NCBI RefSeq assembly: GCF_003589595.1
Contig: NW_020654080.1
Span: forward strand, 7,169,098-7,233,097
From: Hyposmocoma kahamanoa
Lineage: Eukaryota > Arthropoda > Insecta > Lepidoptera > Cosmopterigidae
Length of the DNA: 64,000 nucleotides
Direction: 5' to 3'
Part shown: in pieces, positions 1 to 9,222 of the stretch
How positions within the stretch are numbered: position 1 is the stretch's first letter
Layout of the letters: every line of letters starts with the position of its first letter
Made by a program: the position numbers and the translations under genes
The notes under the pieces: generated by a model
What the model saw: only the letters and a program-made list of their open reading frames with translations
Databases searched by the model: none
Told to the model about the DNA's origin: nothing

Positions 1-532
1 ATCTAATTTTATCCTTATCCAAAGTAAGAGGAACGTCAGGTAACCCTTTCCAGAAAACCTCCTCCTTCCTCGTAAAAAATAAAAATGCATGCCGTCAGTG
101 AAAAGCAGCGAGAACCAAGATTTTCTATAACATTTTCTATTCTCTATTTCAATTGAAACTAAAACAATGCTTACTCCCCTAGGGCATACTTTCCAGTTCG
201 GTACGTCTAACTACGTAACTTTAGCTTCAAGCGCATACAATTGTTACAATGCAATTTAAACTTTATCCCCTAGTTAGTAAGAGTCACGCGAGATGCACAT
301 TTATTGTTGTTTTTTTTTTGCACTATTATCTTGGACGGGTAAAATGTAAATTGCTAGATGATTTGCAAAAGAATCAGAACATTAATCCAAAGGACTTTTT
401 AGCCTTTTTTAGCATAACTAAATATTATTTACATGAAATTTCTTATACTATGAAAATCCGAAGGCATTGTAATAATAATGGTAACCTTAATTTGATGCTA
501 CAAACAAGACAGTCTGCAGACTATCCAACTTT

Positions 533-832
533 AGTAGCAGTAGGCTCCTTGTGAAAGAGTTCGTCCAGAGAAGTACTGCCACCTTACCTATTCCTGCCGC
601 CAAGCAGTAATGTCAACATTAGTGTGTTCTGGTTTTGAAGTGTAAGAGTGCTGGTGAAATTACAGGCACATGAGATTTGTCAACTTATGTCTCAGGATGT
701 CACTCGCAGTGGCCCCTAAGATCTTTGTGATTTAAAGCTCTGAGTGGCACTACAACTGTTATGGACAAGCGTGTAGCTAACCATCAGGTACGCGACTTGC
801 TAGTCCCATCACTTGATATTATTAAAAAATCT
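533..832 (+). mobile_element. Lep1-like non-autonomous element, near full length (family reference)
   Basis: About 300 bp, from AGTAGCAGTAGGCTCCTTG through CTTACCTATTCCTGCCGCC, AATTACAGGCACATG, CAGATCTTTGYGATTTAAAG and GGACAAGCGTGTAGC to CACTTGATATTATT plus a short A run. The core CCTATTTCTGCCGYYAAGCAGTAATG resembles Lep1, a lepidopteran repeat attributed to non-autonomous Helitrons. There is no coding capacity and no tRNA-like promoter. About 24 copies in both orientations occur in the window. Copies called + read in the order given here. Confidence 0.75.
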
Positions 833-966
833 ATACAACTCATGGTAGAACTATCGTGTTTTATGACAAACGTCTTCAGAGTCCCCCGAAAGGTCCGTAT
901 GACGTGTTGCAGTCTTAGAATTGTATCCTAAATGTTTATTACTACCAACAGCAGCTATAACAAACA

Positions 967-981
967 TTTCCCTTTCCTCAG
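967..981 (+). promoter_or_regulatory. 3' splice site of the Lar exon
   Basis: A run of pyrimidines (TTTCCCTTTCCT) leads directly into CAG, which fixes the exon start at 982 and supports + strand transcription. Confidence 0.85.
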
Positions 982-1161
982 GCATGCAATCCCGGTATCA
1001 AGTATCTGGCATGGACTCAGCAGCAGGCCCTGGTGCGAACGGCGCCGTACTGCGCATCGAACCTGTGCGTGCGCAGCGAGACGACGCCACGTATGAATGT
1101 GTGGCTGAGAATGGAGTTGGAGATGCTGTGACTGCTGTTGCTACCCTGACTGTTTTTGAAG
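982..1161 (+). CDS. Lar: Lar internal exon, second half of first Ig domain
   Basis: This 180-bp internal exon encodes 60 residues of an immunoglobulin domain. It follows a TTTCCCTTTCCTCAG acceptor and ends at a GTAAGT donor. The reading frame enters and leaves in phase 1 (first codon split G/GC, last split G/..), as is usual for exchangeable Ig exons. The translation contains SRYQVSG near its start, LRIEPVRAQRDDA in the middle, the YECVAENGVGDA strand-F motif with its conserved Cys, and ATLTVFEG at the end. These segments closely resemble Ig1 of insect Lar, a receptor tyrosine phosphatase that steers axons and organises synapses by binding heparan sulfate proteoglycans with its Ig domains. 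The partner Cys and Trp of the fold must lie in the preceding exon, outside the window. The upstream in-frame ATG at 921 is intronic. A GGC codon and a GPGAN stretch look like a small insertion relative to the Drosophila protein as I recall it. Confidence 0.87.
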
Positions 1162-1167
1162 GTAAGT
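1162..1167 (+). promoter_or_regulatory. 5' splice site of the Lar exon
   Basis: GTAAGT is a consensus donor directly after GAA-G. It ends the Ig exon in phase 1 and opens the long downstream intron. Confidence 0.85.
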
Positions 1168-1335
1168 GACATACATACATGCTTCTTACGTCCATTGGCT
1201 GAATTACGTAACTAGAGGAAATCTTGACGGACACGAAAACACGACATTGGAAATTTGGCTTCAACCTTGCGACTTTTTAGGTATATTTGATAGTGAAATT
1301 CATATTGTTTCTGTAATAATAATTATGTATCTGTC

Positions 1336-1675
1336 ATCGAGTATATAACCAGAAATAGAGACGAAATAAGGGCCATATATTCCTGGTAACACATTAGCGA
1401 TACAGCTCTTATAAATATGAACTCTCGTTTGCACTGAAATGTAGACAGGCCAACTACTGACCTGTGTGTACGTCTCCGTATATTTAAAAAAAATATGATG
1501 TATTTATTGTGATAAAGATAATATCTCTAACAATGCAAATCACCCATTGACGACACCCGTCAATTGTTTCGGGCTAGCCAATCGGAGCGCATTTGTCACA
1601 GTAATAATATGACAGAATAGTTTTCAAACAAATTAAATAACATTTCATCTCTATTTCTGATTATATACTCGATGT
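1336..1675. mobile_element. MITE with 33-bp terminal inverted repeats
   Basis: The left end CATCGAGTATATAACCAGAA is repeated inverted at the right end (…TTATATACTCGATG), 31 of 33 bases matching. The inside holds GACCTGTGTGTACGTCTCCG and GACGACACCCGTCAATTG, both found again near 50.3-50.6 kb. No coding. I could not define the target duplication, so the superfamily is open. Confidence 0.75.
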
Positions 1676-1984
1676 TCGATATCAAGTAACGTGTGAAATT
1701 TGTCAAAATTGTTTGCTACTGACATTTCATTTCGAATAAAACTTCATCTCGACTGATATTAGAATTGAGGTCGAATCAAATTGTTTTGTTTTTCAGAGAT
1801 GTTCGAAATTTGAATGTAATAATAAAATAGTATTTGATTTTAATAATGAAGCAATCATAACATTTTCACATTAGAAATTGGTTCCAGCAAAACAGTTTAT
1901 CTTTTTGCTGGTCGTAATTTGCGGTTTTTGAACATATCGTGGAGCGTTTATGATATCTGTGTAGACAAGTAAATAAATAAATAC

Positions 1985-2080
1985 AGAAAGTGATGCAACC
2001 GCTACGGGCGCGCAGAGACCGCGTGGCCGCCACGGAGCGCCCGTGTGCACTTGTTCAGAGACCGAACGGTCATGGCAAAA
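1985..2080. other. GC-rich nested inverted repeat
   Basis: In AT-rich surroundings, an outer pair ACGGGCGC / GCGCCCGT encloses an inner CGTGGC-C-GCCACG. It may be the core of an old MITE, but no outer termini were found. The flanks at 1676-1984 and 2081-2365 show nothing else. Confidence 0.35.
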
Positions 2081-2365
2081 TACGCTCTATTTATTTAACT
2101 TTTACGTTTTAACTTAAATGAGAGGCTGGCTTGTCTTTGATCTACTAGTCATTATTTTAAACAATCTGACACCTTAAAAATTCAAAAAAATAGCTTGAGC
2201 TCTTCTTCATTTCCTACAGAAGGTAGTCGAAATATATATACCTTATACGTCGAAAAAAAAATTGTTATAAAAAAATTGACTATTTTTGCCGTGTTTTTAT
2301 TTTTTATTAGACTTCGAGTTCATTGAAAATAACACAAATACAAAAAAGTATAGCTATAGCACCAA

Positions 2366-2415
2366 CAACATTATGCTATACGAGAATGATCTCATTCTCG
2401 TATAACATAATGTTG
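2366..2415. repeat. Long hairpin, 24-bp arms
   Basis: Arms 2366-2389 and 2392-2415 (CAACATTATGCTATACGAGA… and its complement) pair with one mismatch over 24 bp and a 2-base loop. It could be a foldback remnant of a transposon. Confidence 0.8.
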
Positions 2416-2577
2416 CATAGCACAATTATTTTCTCTGAACGTATCTACGTTCAGTGAAAATCGTTACATTTGTCTCACATTTTAATACACTGACGTCATC
2501 GCTTTCATTAAGTTAGGTTACGGTAGTACAGGTAAATGTTAGCAATTCTTTCGAAGACCATTAAGGCTTAGTGAAAC

Positions 2578-2700
2578 GAACAACGATCCCATAAAGTTTC
2601 TTGTGCTGACACTGTGATCCGCGCAGCATCTTAAGATGTCTCCATTCAATAAATAAGCATTAAACCCTTACTTGTGATTTCTCGTTATGACCGAAATCGT
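2578..2700. repeat. Unclassified dispersed repeat X, copy 1
   Basis: Shares CTGACACTGTGATCCGC, CCATTCAATAAATAAGCATT and a CCTYACTTGTGAT…ACGA ending with copies at 4618-4750 and 7195-7320. No open frame and no termini recognised. Confidence 0.55.
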
Positions 2701-2789
2701 ATCCTCTCGTTGCCAATGTTATAATAATAATTTACCAGAAAATCTCACCAATTACCTGGTCTCAAATTAGGCACTATGCAAACATCAGT

Positions 2790-3041
2790 CCATTTATACG
2801 TCCCACTGCTGCACATGGATCTCCTCTGAGCCAAGGGCTTAGGCCGCGCTGGGCCAATGCGGGTTGGGGACGTTCCACGTTTTCTGAGGGTTGTGAACCT
2901 TCTTCGACGTGCAGGTTTTACACGACGTTTTCCTTCACCGAAAAGCTCATGGTAAATTTCAAATATAAATTTTGCCCAGATTCGAACCCTCGGCCTCTGC
3001 TTGAGAAGCAGTAGGTCAAACCATTAGGCTAACACAGCTTC
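2790..3041 (-). mobile_element. tRNA-derived SINE S2 (Metulj/HaSE-like), near full length
   Basis: On the minus strand the head reads GTTAGCCTAATGGTTTGACC (Pol III A box), then GGGTTCGAATCTGG (B box). The body runs GCACGTCGAAGAAGG and ends CAGTGGGACGTATAAATGG. The head is tRNA-like and the tail resembles the widespread lepidopteran SINEs that end in ATGATG-type repeats. This is the reference for family S2 in this window. Confidence 0.7.
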
Positions 3042-3117
3042 ACTGCAATACACCAAAACTAATTTAGTTATTTCCTTTTTTATTGGTTCTGCCGTGAATC
3101 GTACTTGGTATGCTTCA

Positions 3118-3228
3118 TCGTCATCAACTGAATTATATGTCCCACTGCTGGGGACGGGTCTCCTTTCAGACGAGGGTTTAGGCCATAGTCCGCCACGCTG
3201 GCCCAATGCGGGTTAGGGACTTGCTTAT
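3118..3228 (-). mobile_element. SINE S2, 3' half only
   Basis: Contains the tail CCCAGCAGTGGGACATATAA and GGCCAGCGTGGCGGACTATG on the minus strand, with no tRNA head. It lies only 77 bp from the full copy at 2790-3041, in the same orientation. Confidence 0.7.
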
Positions 3229-3384
3229 TAGTACATAACTATTCCGCAATCCCTAAGCATACGCTAAGCATACGCTTAGTGACAATAAAAATAGATTTTT
3301 CTAGAAAAGTTGCGTCATGCTGCGAAATAATAGTGAAAAAGTAATATTTCCGCGTTCCCCTTTCCATAATCAGGGGACTAGACG

Positions 3385-3630
3385 TGGGCTGGGGTTCCAC
3401 CCCTTTGTTGTGGATATTCCCAGGATTCGTAAAAAGCGTTTCGCTTGCATATTTATATGATGAGTGACTAGGTAGTGAAATTCCTGCCTGCGGACTTGTT
3501 CCCGAACGCTATAACTTGGACCTTTTCAAAGCGAGAGTGAATAGGCATTATTTAGGTGTGCATCATATTCCATCAGATGAGACGGAGGTCAAACGCGCAA
3601 CTTATTTTTCATATAAAACAAGTAATACTG
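3385..3630 (+). pseudogene. Non-LTR retrotransposon 3' fragment (jockey/CR1 type, ORF2 C-terminus)
   Basis: Conceptual translation gives FHPFVVDIPRIRKKRF, then NSLPADLFPE-like and FKARVNRHYLGVHH in shifted frames. This is the conserved C-terminal tail of the polymerase ORF of lepidopteran LINEs (order: VDIP, WNSLP, FP-RY-L-LFK-RVNR). Stops (TGATGAG, TAGG) and at least two frameshifts break it. The open frame that continues to 3791 has no clear family. Related tails lie at 14866-15060, 33497-33672 and 36848-36930. Confidence 0.7.
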
Positions 3631-4013
3631 ATTTAGTAAAACGTGCTGCCTTGTTATTGCGACTCACAAAGTACGTACCTCGGTTTGACAGATTCTCACC
3701 ATTTTATAAGTCTATAAAAAAAGCCTTATATATTAATATTTCGCCTGCGCGTATATACAATCAACGAGAGTTTGATCTCCTACGTCCCTAATAAAGCGTA
3801 ATTGTGTCCTATAATTCCTTAAACGTCTTTAATTCTTATCTGTCTAACATTTTTATTACGATTTATATCAATAAGTAGCAGTAGAGCTGCTTGTCAAAGA
3901 GTTTATAATACACTACCAATTTAAATATGAAATAAAATCTTACATTTAAAAAAATTACAACTGAACTGCATAAATACCTAATTAAAAAAGGATATTATAG
4001 TGTAAATGACTAC

Positions 4014-4302
4014 TTTTAGTAGCTGTAAAACTCCTTGTGAAAAAGTTCGTCCAGTACTGCCACCTTACTTATTTCTTCCACCAAGCATTACTGCGTTCCG
4101 GCTTAGAAGGATACGGTTGCTGGTGAAATTACAGGCACATGAGACTTATCAACCTAAGTTTCAGGGTGGCGGGCGCAGTGGGATTGACTCTCAGATTTTT
4201 GTGTTTTAAAGCGCCGAGTGGCTTTGCAACTGTTATGGACAAGCGTGTGGCTTACCATCAGGCCAACGTCTTGTTCGTCACGTCATATAAAAAAAAAATC
4301 TT
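4014..4302 (+). mobile_element. Lep1-like element, near full length
   Basis: Runs from AGTAGCTGTAAAACTCCTTG to CGTCACGTCATAT and an A run. A small deletion has lost part of the AGCAGTAATG core. Confidence 0.72.
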
Positions 4303-4617
4303 GAAGACCTTGAAATAGGGGATAAAAGTTTGTATGGAGTACCAATAAAACTATGAATATTGGTATATATAGTAGTGGAAGCAGACGCAAACGAAGTCGT
4401 AAACACCAGCTAGTTTTGTTATAATATGTAGCAATTAACTGCTTACCATCGAGTATATACATAGAATTGTAATAATTTTTAAGTGCATATGATTCAAAAA
4501 CATTTTCAGTCAGTAGGCGAACATTGCTCCTAATTAGGGTATTACAGCTTACTTACTTTTACCATAAAGTATACGCGCTTACGTGAGAAGTTACTATAAT
4601 ACTCTCAATGGGCGTTT

Positions 4618-4750
4618 CGGCGCAAAGAACGTTGAGTCCATAAAGTTGACTGCGCTGACATTGTGATCCGCAGAGTAACTCGGGAGAGTCGCCATTCAAT
4701 AAACAAGCATTAAACCTCATGGTCTGATAACGACTCGACATTTTATCTTT
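4618..4750. repeat. Unclassified dispersed repeat X, copy 2
   Basis: Best preserved copy: CATAAAGTTGACTGCGCTGA, TTGTGATCCGCAGAG, CCATTCAATAAACAAGCATT and TGATAACGACTCGACATTT. A minus-strand open frame of 60 codons through it (4559-4741) is not gene-like. Confidence 0.55.
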
Positions 4751-4849
4751 CCACCTCTTTTTAAATTGCCTTCCATTTGGTTTGGTCTACTAAGTTATTT
4801 AAAGCAAACAAAATTTTGATAAAATTCATAATAGTAAAAATAATCTTAT

Positions 4850-5012
4850 TAGATGGATAGTCTTCCAATTTAAAAGGGACCACTTCTGGGGCACCCCCCT
4901 TACAACAAAAAAGAATCCTCAAAATCGGTGCACAAATGCTGGAGTTATCGCGTAACATACATACAAAAAAAAACATTCAGTCAAATTGAGAACCACCTCC
5001 TTTTTTTAAAGT
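4850..5012 (-). repeat. GGAGGAGGTT repeat (family R), partial
   Basis: On the minus strand it carries AAAGGAGGTGGTTCTCAATT, TTACGCGATAACTCC and AGCATTTGTGCACCGATTTT. The family is widespread in Lepidoptera. I cannot assign it to a transposon class: it has neither a tRNA head nor inverted ends. Confidence 0.6.
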
Positions 5013-5019
5013 AAGAAAA

Positions 5020-5125
5020 AGAAAAATAAATGTAGGCCATACAAATATTTCTCCCGACCCGAGAATTGAATCCAAGATCTCTGCGTGGTAGTCCAGCATG
5101 GTAATCGTTCGGCCACGGAGGTAGT
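5020..5125 (-). mobile_element. tRNA-derived SINE S1, 5' part
   Basis: Minus strand: CCTCCGTGGCCGAACG (A box region) followed by ATTCAATTCTCGGGTCGGGA (B box region, slightly decayed), then the start of the body TATTTGTATGGCCTAC. The 3' half is missing. A partial + strand Lep1-like copy starts within a few bases of the head. Confidence 0.75.
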
Positions 5126-5127
5126 AA

Positions 5128-5288
5128 TTACAGGCACATGGTACTTGTCAACTTATGTCCCAGGGTGACAGACGGGGTGGCAGTGCCCCTCAGATTTTTG
5201 CAATTTGAAGGCTTTGCAACTGCTATGGACAGGCGTGTCGCTTAGCAGGTGCATGACTTGTTCGTCCCGTGACATATTATCATGAAAA
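5128..5288 (+). mobile_element. Lep1-like element, 3' half
   Basis: Begins at AATTACAGGCACATGGTACT and ends at CGTGACATATTATCATG. The 5' half up to AGCAGTAATG is absent, and the copy abuts the S1 SINE head at 5125. Confidence 0.7.
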
Positions 5289-5504
5289 TAAACAGCTTTA
5301 GCCTTATCATATTTTTTTAGATTTAAAATGTCACTTTATTTATTTTATTAAATATCATAATGTTTACACCCATAATATTCACTTTTTTTTAATACTCCAT
5401 TTCATAGTTTGTTGTTAGCATTAATGCAAAGCTCGAACAGACACGAAGAAAAATTCCCTCAATCCGGCTGGACTTAAATAAGCGAGTTTTTCGCCAAACC
5501 GGGG

Positions 5505-5688
5505 CAATTTTTGACCGACTTGAAAAAATGGAGTGCTCAATTCGACTGTATTTTTTTGTCTGTATCTTACCCGATTACTCCGGCCGAACCGATTTTGATG
5601 ATTAATTTTTTGTCAGAAAGAGGGTAGGTACTGGTTCCATTTAAATTTGAAGTAAATATTCCTCCTGTAAGGGTAGCAAATCAGTAAT
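5505..5688 (+). repeat. GGAGGAGGTT repeat (family R)
   Basis: Plus-strand copy: CCGACTTGAAAAAATGGAG, TCAATTCGACTGTATTTT, TACCCGATTACTCCGG, GAACCGATTTTGATGATTA, then CCTGTAAGGGTAGCAAATC. It shows the uninterrupted TAAGGGT site that a MITE occupies in the copy at 31.1-31.5 kb. Confidence 0.65.
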
Positions 5689-5689
5689 A

Positions 5690-5945
5690 TGAAAAATTAT
5701 ATACAAAATTGAAGACTACGTGTTAGATAAAGATGTATGGAAAGACGACACGGCTCCAGAATCCACACAAATTTGATTCAAAGTATATTCCATAGCATTT
5801 AAGTTTATTTGAAAAGAGCAATCCTTAGAGTTTCTTGCTCGTTCTTCTCAGGGAGGTCAGTGTAGTGAACGAGCAGTAGCTTAAATGTGACGTTTTCAAG
5901 TGTAAAATTATTTTACCTATGGAATAAATTCTTTGACTTTGAAAT
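5690..5945 (+). mobile_element. LINE 3' untranslated end with TTTGACTTTGA tail
   Basis: TTGAAGACTACGTGTTAGAT, GGAAAGACGACACGGCT, TGCTCGTTCTTCTCAGGGAG and TTTTACCTATGGAATAAATT match the minus-strand LINE at 47868-48440 over its whole 3' end. The tail TTTGACTTTGA is the short-repeat type used by some non-LTR elements. Only the untranslated end is present. Confidence 0.72.
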
Positions 5946-6249
5946 AGGGAATAAATCATGTTTATTGGATCTGTAAATAGATATAATTCCACAAACTTTT
6001 GATGTTGTTTTTTTTATTAAAAATGTATAATTATTATATTTATATATGAAAATAGCCTCGGTTTGGTGAAAAACTCGCTCTATATTTATATTTATAACAT
6101 TACTTAATATTTGTTATACTTTAATAAATAAAAAATTGCTGGTTGAATTACTAAAAGACGCGGACTGACAAAATGATCGGTTTGTGTTCTTTTGTTCAGC
6201 CGATCATGTCAGTTGATTGACTTGGCCAGTCTGGTCTGATAAAGACAGC
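5946..6249. other. Intronic DNA, one short hairpin
   Basis: AT-rich. A CTGACA…TGATCGG / CCGATCATGTCAG hairpin lies at about 6166-6213, just outside the hAT-like element. No gene. Confidence 0.6.
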
Positions 6250-6919
6250 TAGAGTCGAAATGGATATCCGGCAACTATATCAGATGTTTAAAACTGAGAA
6301 AAAATCATAATCAGTACGCCAAATAAGTTGATTTATTGATTAAAGATGATAGTAATATGATAAACAGCAACTACACGATCGTTAACAATCTGTTTATTAC
6401 TTGTAACTGAAAGAACTATGAAGTTAGATAACGCTATCTGTAAATTTAGAACTCAAATTTCAATAAAGGCAAATTATGGTGGATGAAGACCAGTTTTTCT
6501 ACATTATAAGGTAAAAGTTGGTTCTATTTATTTTCATAAACGAGACCAGCTTCGGAGGGTTGTTTTTCACCATAAACTCTCGCAAACTTTGTTAAATTTA
6601 AAGTACTACTTGTTATTGCCAGACGACAAAATGAAAAGATCGCAATTAAAATCGATTTAAACTGTCTTCAAATACAATGTGTACCTACAATAATGAAAGG
6701 AGACCCGTACCCAGCAGTGGAAGGTATAAAAGGGTTGATGATGATGATAATGATAACAATAATTAAACGTATAAGTTTTTTAAATGTGAAAGTGCAATCA
6801 TACACTAATCAATCTATCACTTCGATGCGCACTGTTAACGGCAGTGGGTCAGATATCCGGCAGCATAGGTACTCGCTGAATATCCGGTATCTGGCCAAAT
6901 CACTATCCTTTCATCTCTA
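6250..6919. mobile_element. hAT-like non-autonomous element with 8-bp target duplication
   Basis: The left end TAGAGTCGAAATGGATATCC and the complement of the right end, TAGAGATGAAAGGATAG, are imperfect terminal inverted repeats of hAT style. The 8 bases outside are AAGACAGC (6242-6249) and GAGACAGC (6920-6927), 7 of 8 identical. Subterminal ATATCCGG motifs recur at about 6263, 6852 and 6880. The inside is AT-rich, has no transposase, and contains an S2 SINE tail at 6693-6765. Confidence 0.6.
6693..6765 (+). mobile_element. SINE S2, 3' tail only
   Basis: GGAGACCCGTACCCAGCAGT then AAAAGGGTTGATGATGATG and a short ATGATA run. It sits inside the hAT-like element. Confidence 0.7.
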
Positions 6920-7194
6920 GAGACAGCCTCGACCACGATTTTCTGTATTTGTTTTCATTGTATTTTTTTAATTATAGTTCAAAGCCTTTAGCGATGGAAT
7001 AGTAGACTCACATCAATACTGTCTGAAATTTTAATTTTTTCATAAGGTAAAAAAAAATTCAAGAAATAAAATTCTACATTATTGAACGATCGCTTGGCTA
7101 TAATCTATTTTGGGAATTTATTTGATTGGACATAAGGTCTTATAAGATCTATCAAGAAAGGACTCTACTGTATTTTCTCTTTACAAAAGAGAAT

Positions 7195-7320
7195 TCTACA
7201 AAGGGGTAAAAAAGTACTAAATGCTGATGACAATCTGCTACAAAACGAAGAGAAGAGAATGTCCTTTCAATAAATAATCATTAAAACCTCCCCGGACAGG
7301 CCGATAACGAGTTCTCTAAA
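7195..7320. repeat. Unclassified dispersed repeat X, copy 3
   Basis: Decayed copy with CCTTTCAATAAATAATCATT and CAGGCCGATAACGAGTT. Recognised only by comparison with the copies at 2578 and 4618. Confidence 0.45.
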
Positions 7321-8202
7321 TTGCAACCAACGATGCCCCGAGCAAAATAATACGAGCAGAGCTGTTGCCAAGCCACTAAGGTCGAATATCAAATAAAGTA
7401 CCTACAATTACACTGTGTAAAGGACAGAGCACTGCGTAATTAAAACCTAGATGTGTGTAAAAACTACTGTGTACAATGCGTTTACAAATAGATATAAAGT
7501 CACACAAACATTCCTCTTTTGTTTTGTAAATGTAACTATACTAGATCATTGACTGTACTTCCTTTTTTTAGTAGACAAAAAATTGTACTAAAGGAAAATA
7601 TAGTGACATTTGACGACAAATGATATCTACAAATGACACGATAATATGTTATTATTTAAAAAAAACTACATATGGAGTTCTGTTTCTTTAAGTTTTCTAT
7701 AGTGCAAGTCTTTGAAATAGATTAAGTATATGAAGCAATGTGAAGTTTTTTATTTATCCTTTAGCGAATAATATTACGATTCAAAAATAATTCCGTAAAG
7801 GTAGTAGATATTTGAGAATTTTGTTTCACGGTATATGAAATAGCTTTGCTTACAACATTACTGAATGAAGTAGCCGATAAACTCCGATAGAAAACCCAAA
7901 ATCTTTCTGTCTAATGTTAAACAAAGTATAGTTATAATATTAATAACAGTCGTATTAGATATTGCAAGGATTTTAACATTTTAAAAGTTGAATATCTGGA
8001 AAATAACATCGTATCTTCCCCTTAACCATCCACTGCAATTGTAATGTCTTCCACAGCATGCCCTTGTAGTCGGTTTTAACCTTTATCATTTAGTTTCTTG
8101 CGATAACTCCCTCCATATACGCATCTTATTAATTGTCTTCCGAAATGTCCTTGTCTTGTTCCTAGATCTCGAATCTATGGCTTTTTTTCTCCACCTAACT
8201 TT
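7321..8202. other. Intronic DNA without recognisable content
   Basis: AT-rich unique-looking sequence. No open frame of note, no repeat family and no clear inverted repeat. Confidence 0.6.
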
Positions 8203-8475
8203 TGTAGCAGTAGAGCTCGTTGTGAAAGAGTTTTTCTAGTGACACCTTACCTATTACTGCCGCCAAGCAGTAATGTGAGCATTACCGCGTCGATTTTGAA
8301 GAAAACGGGTTCTGATAAAATTACAGGCACATGAGACTGATCAACTTATGTCTCAGAGTGACGGGCGCAGCGTTATTGCCCCAAAGATCTTTGCGATTTA
8401 AAACTGTTAATGGAATTGCTGCTTGGACGACCGTGTCGCTTCCCACCAGTCGCAGGATTTGTTCGTCTGGTATCG
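8203..8475 (+). mobile_element. Lep1-like element, 5' and middle part
   Basis: Starts TAGCAGTAGAGCTCGTTGTG, has the intact CCTATTACTGCCGCCAAGCA core, and runs to CAGTCGCAGGATTTGTTCG. After it comes a foreign 130-bp stretch, then a second Lep1-like 3' end at 8608. Confidence 0.72.
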
Positions 8476-8607
8476 TACAGGCTCAAACTTATCAATCTAC
8501 GAATACAAAATCCGCGACGTCATTATCAAAGTTTGTCCAAAGCTATCAAGGAGAACATATAGAATTTCGAAACTAAAGAAAATTCGACTGCAATGCACTC
8601 TAATGAA
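8476..8607 (+). repeat. Unit shared with 11.03-11.14 kb, between Lep1-like pieces
   Basis: TCCAAAGCTATCAAGGAGAA and AAAGAAAATTCGACTGCAAT match the stretch at about 11040-11140 at about nine bases in ten, although both loci lie next to different Lep1-like copies. Both copies are open on the + strand and give a peptide with the shared segment RISKLKKIRLQC. I do not recognise it. Confidence 0.5.
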
Positions 8608-8697
8608 TGAATGGCACTGCAATTGTTATTGACTGGCGTGCCGCTTATAACCAGGCGCACGACTTGTTTGTCCTGTCACTTATTATCACAAAAACAA
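8608..8697 (+). mobile_element. Lep1-like element, 3' end
   Basis: GAATGGCACTGCAATTGTTA, then CCAGGCGCACGACTTGTTTG and CACTTATTATCAC plus A run. It supplies the 3' end missing from the copy at 8203, with about 130 bp of foreign sequence between. Confidence 0.68.
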
Positions 8698-8989
8698 TAA
8701 AAAATCCTCATCTTCTGATATTGGTCTTACTTCTATTTCTTACCAGCGACTTTACGGTCTCTGTCTGGCAGTCTAGTTACGTTCTGAATCTCTTCATTTT
8801 CTTTTTGCTTCAGAAAAGATACTCTCAACATTAATAAAAATTTAAGCAAATTAATTTGCTACTCCTCAAACCCAGTGAAGGTTAAATCGTGCAAAATAAC
8901 TGCGCTTGAATAGAATATTATTTCATGCGTTTAATTTTCCCACCCTCTTTTTGCATAAAATTAATAAATTAAATAACACAAGCGCAACT

Positions 8990-9068
8990 ACAGTCACAGA
9001 CACCACCGCCAAAAATATACCCGACACGTGTTTCGCCTCTACGAGGCATCCTCAGGGGTTGTTGATTG
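8990..9068. repeat. Conserved palindromic repeat core
   Basis: GACACGTGTTTCGCCTCTAC followed by GAGGCATCCTCAGG. The CCTCTACGAGG palindrome and its flanks are a recurrent motif in lepidopteran genomes. The element runs into an assembly gap, so its borders are unknown. Confidence 0.45.
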
Positions 9069-9069
9069 T

Positions 9070-9079
9070 NNNNNNNNNN
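9070..9079. other. Assembly gap (10 N)
   Basis: Ten N. The real length is unknown; it interrupts sequence just upstream of the Harbinger transposase remnant. Confidence 0.95.
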
Positions 9080-9222
9080 CGAAAATTTAGTCGCTAAATG
9101 TACTTAACGATCTGTCAAAGTTAATTTCCCATAAATGGCCGTTTAGCGTCTTTAAACGTGTTTATGGTCTATCAGTTTTTGCAGGTTATTTGCAAAGTAG
9201 TTGTGATTTCGCATTGTTTATT

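Larger units (their letters stand above)
1..981 (+). other. Lar: Lar intron upstream of the Ig exon (3' part)
   Basis: AT-rich intronic DNA. Positions 1-532 show no recognisable repeat or gene; the open frame at 249-554 has no family resemblance and runs through a poly-T tract. The only element seen is the Lep1-like copy at 533-832. Confidence 0.75.

Noticed and set aside
921..1169. Open frame of 82 codons starting at ATG 921 as a small gene
   Set aside because: The first 60 bases lie before a strong 3' splice site; only 982-1161 is exon.
998..1264. Minus-strand open frame over the Lar exon
   Set aside because: It is the shadow of the + strand exon and has no family resemblance.
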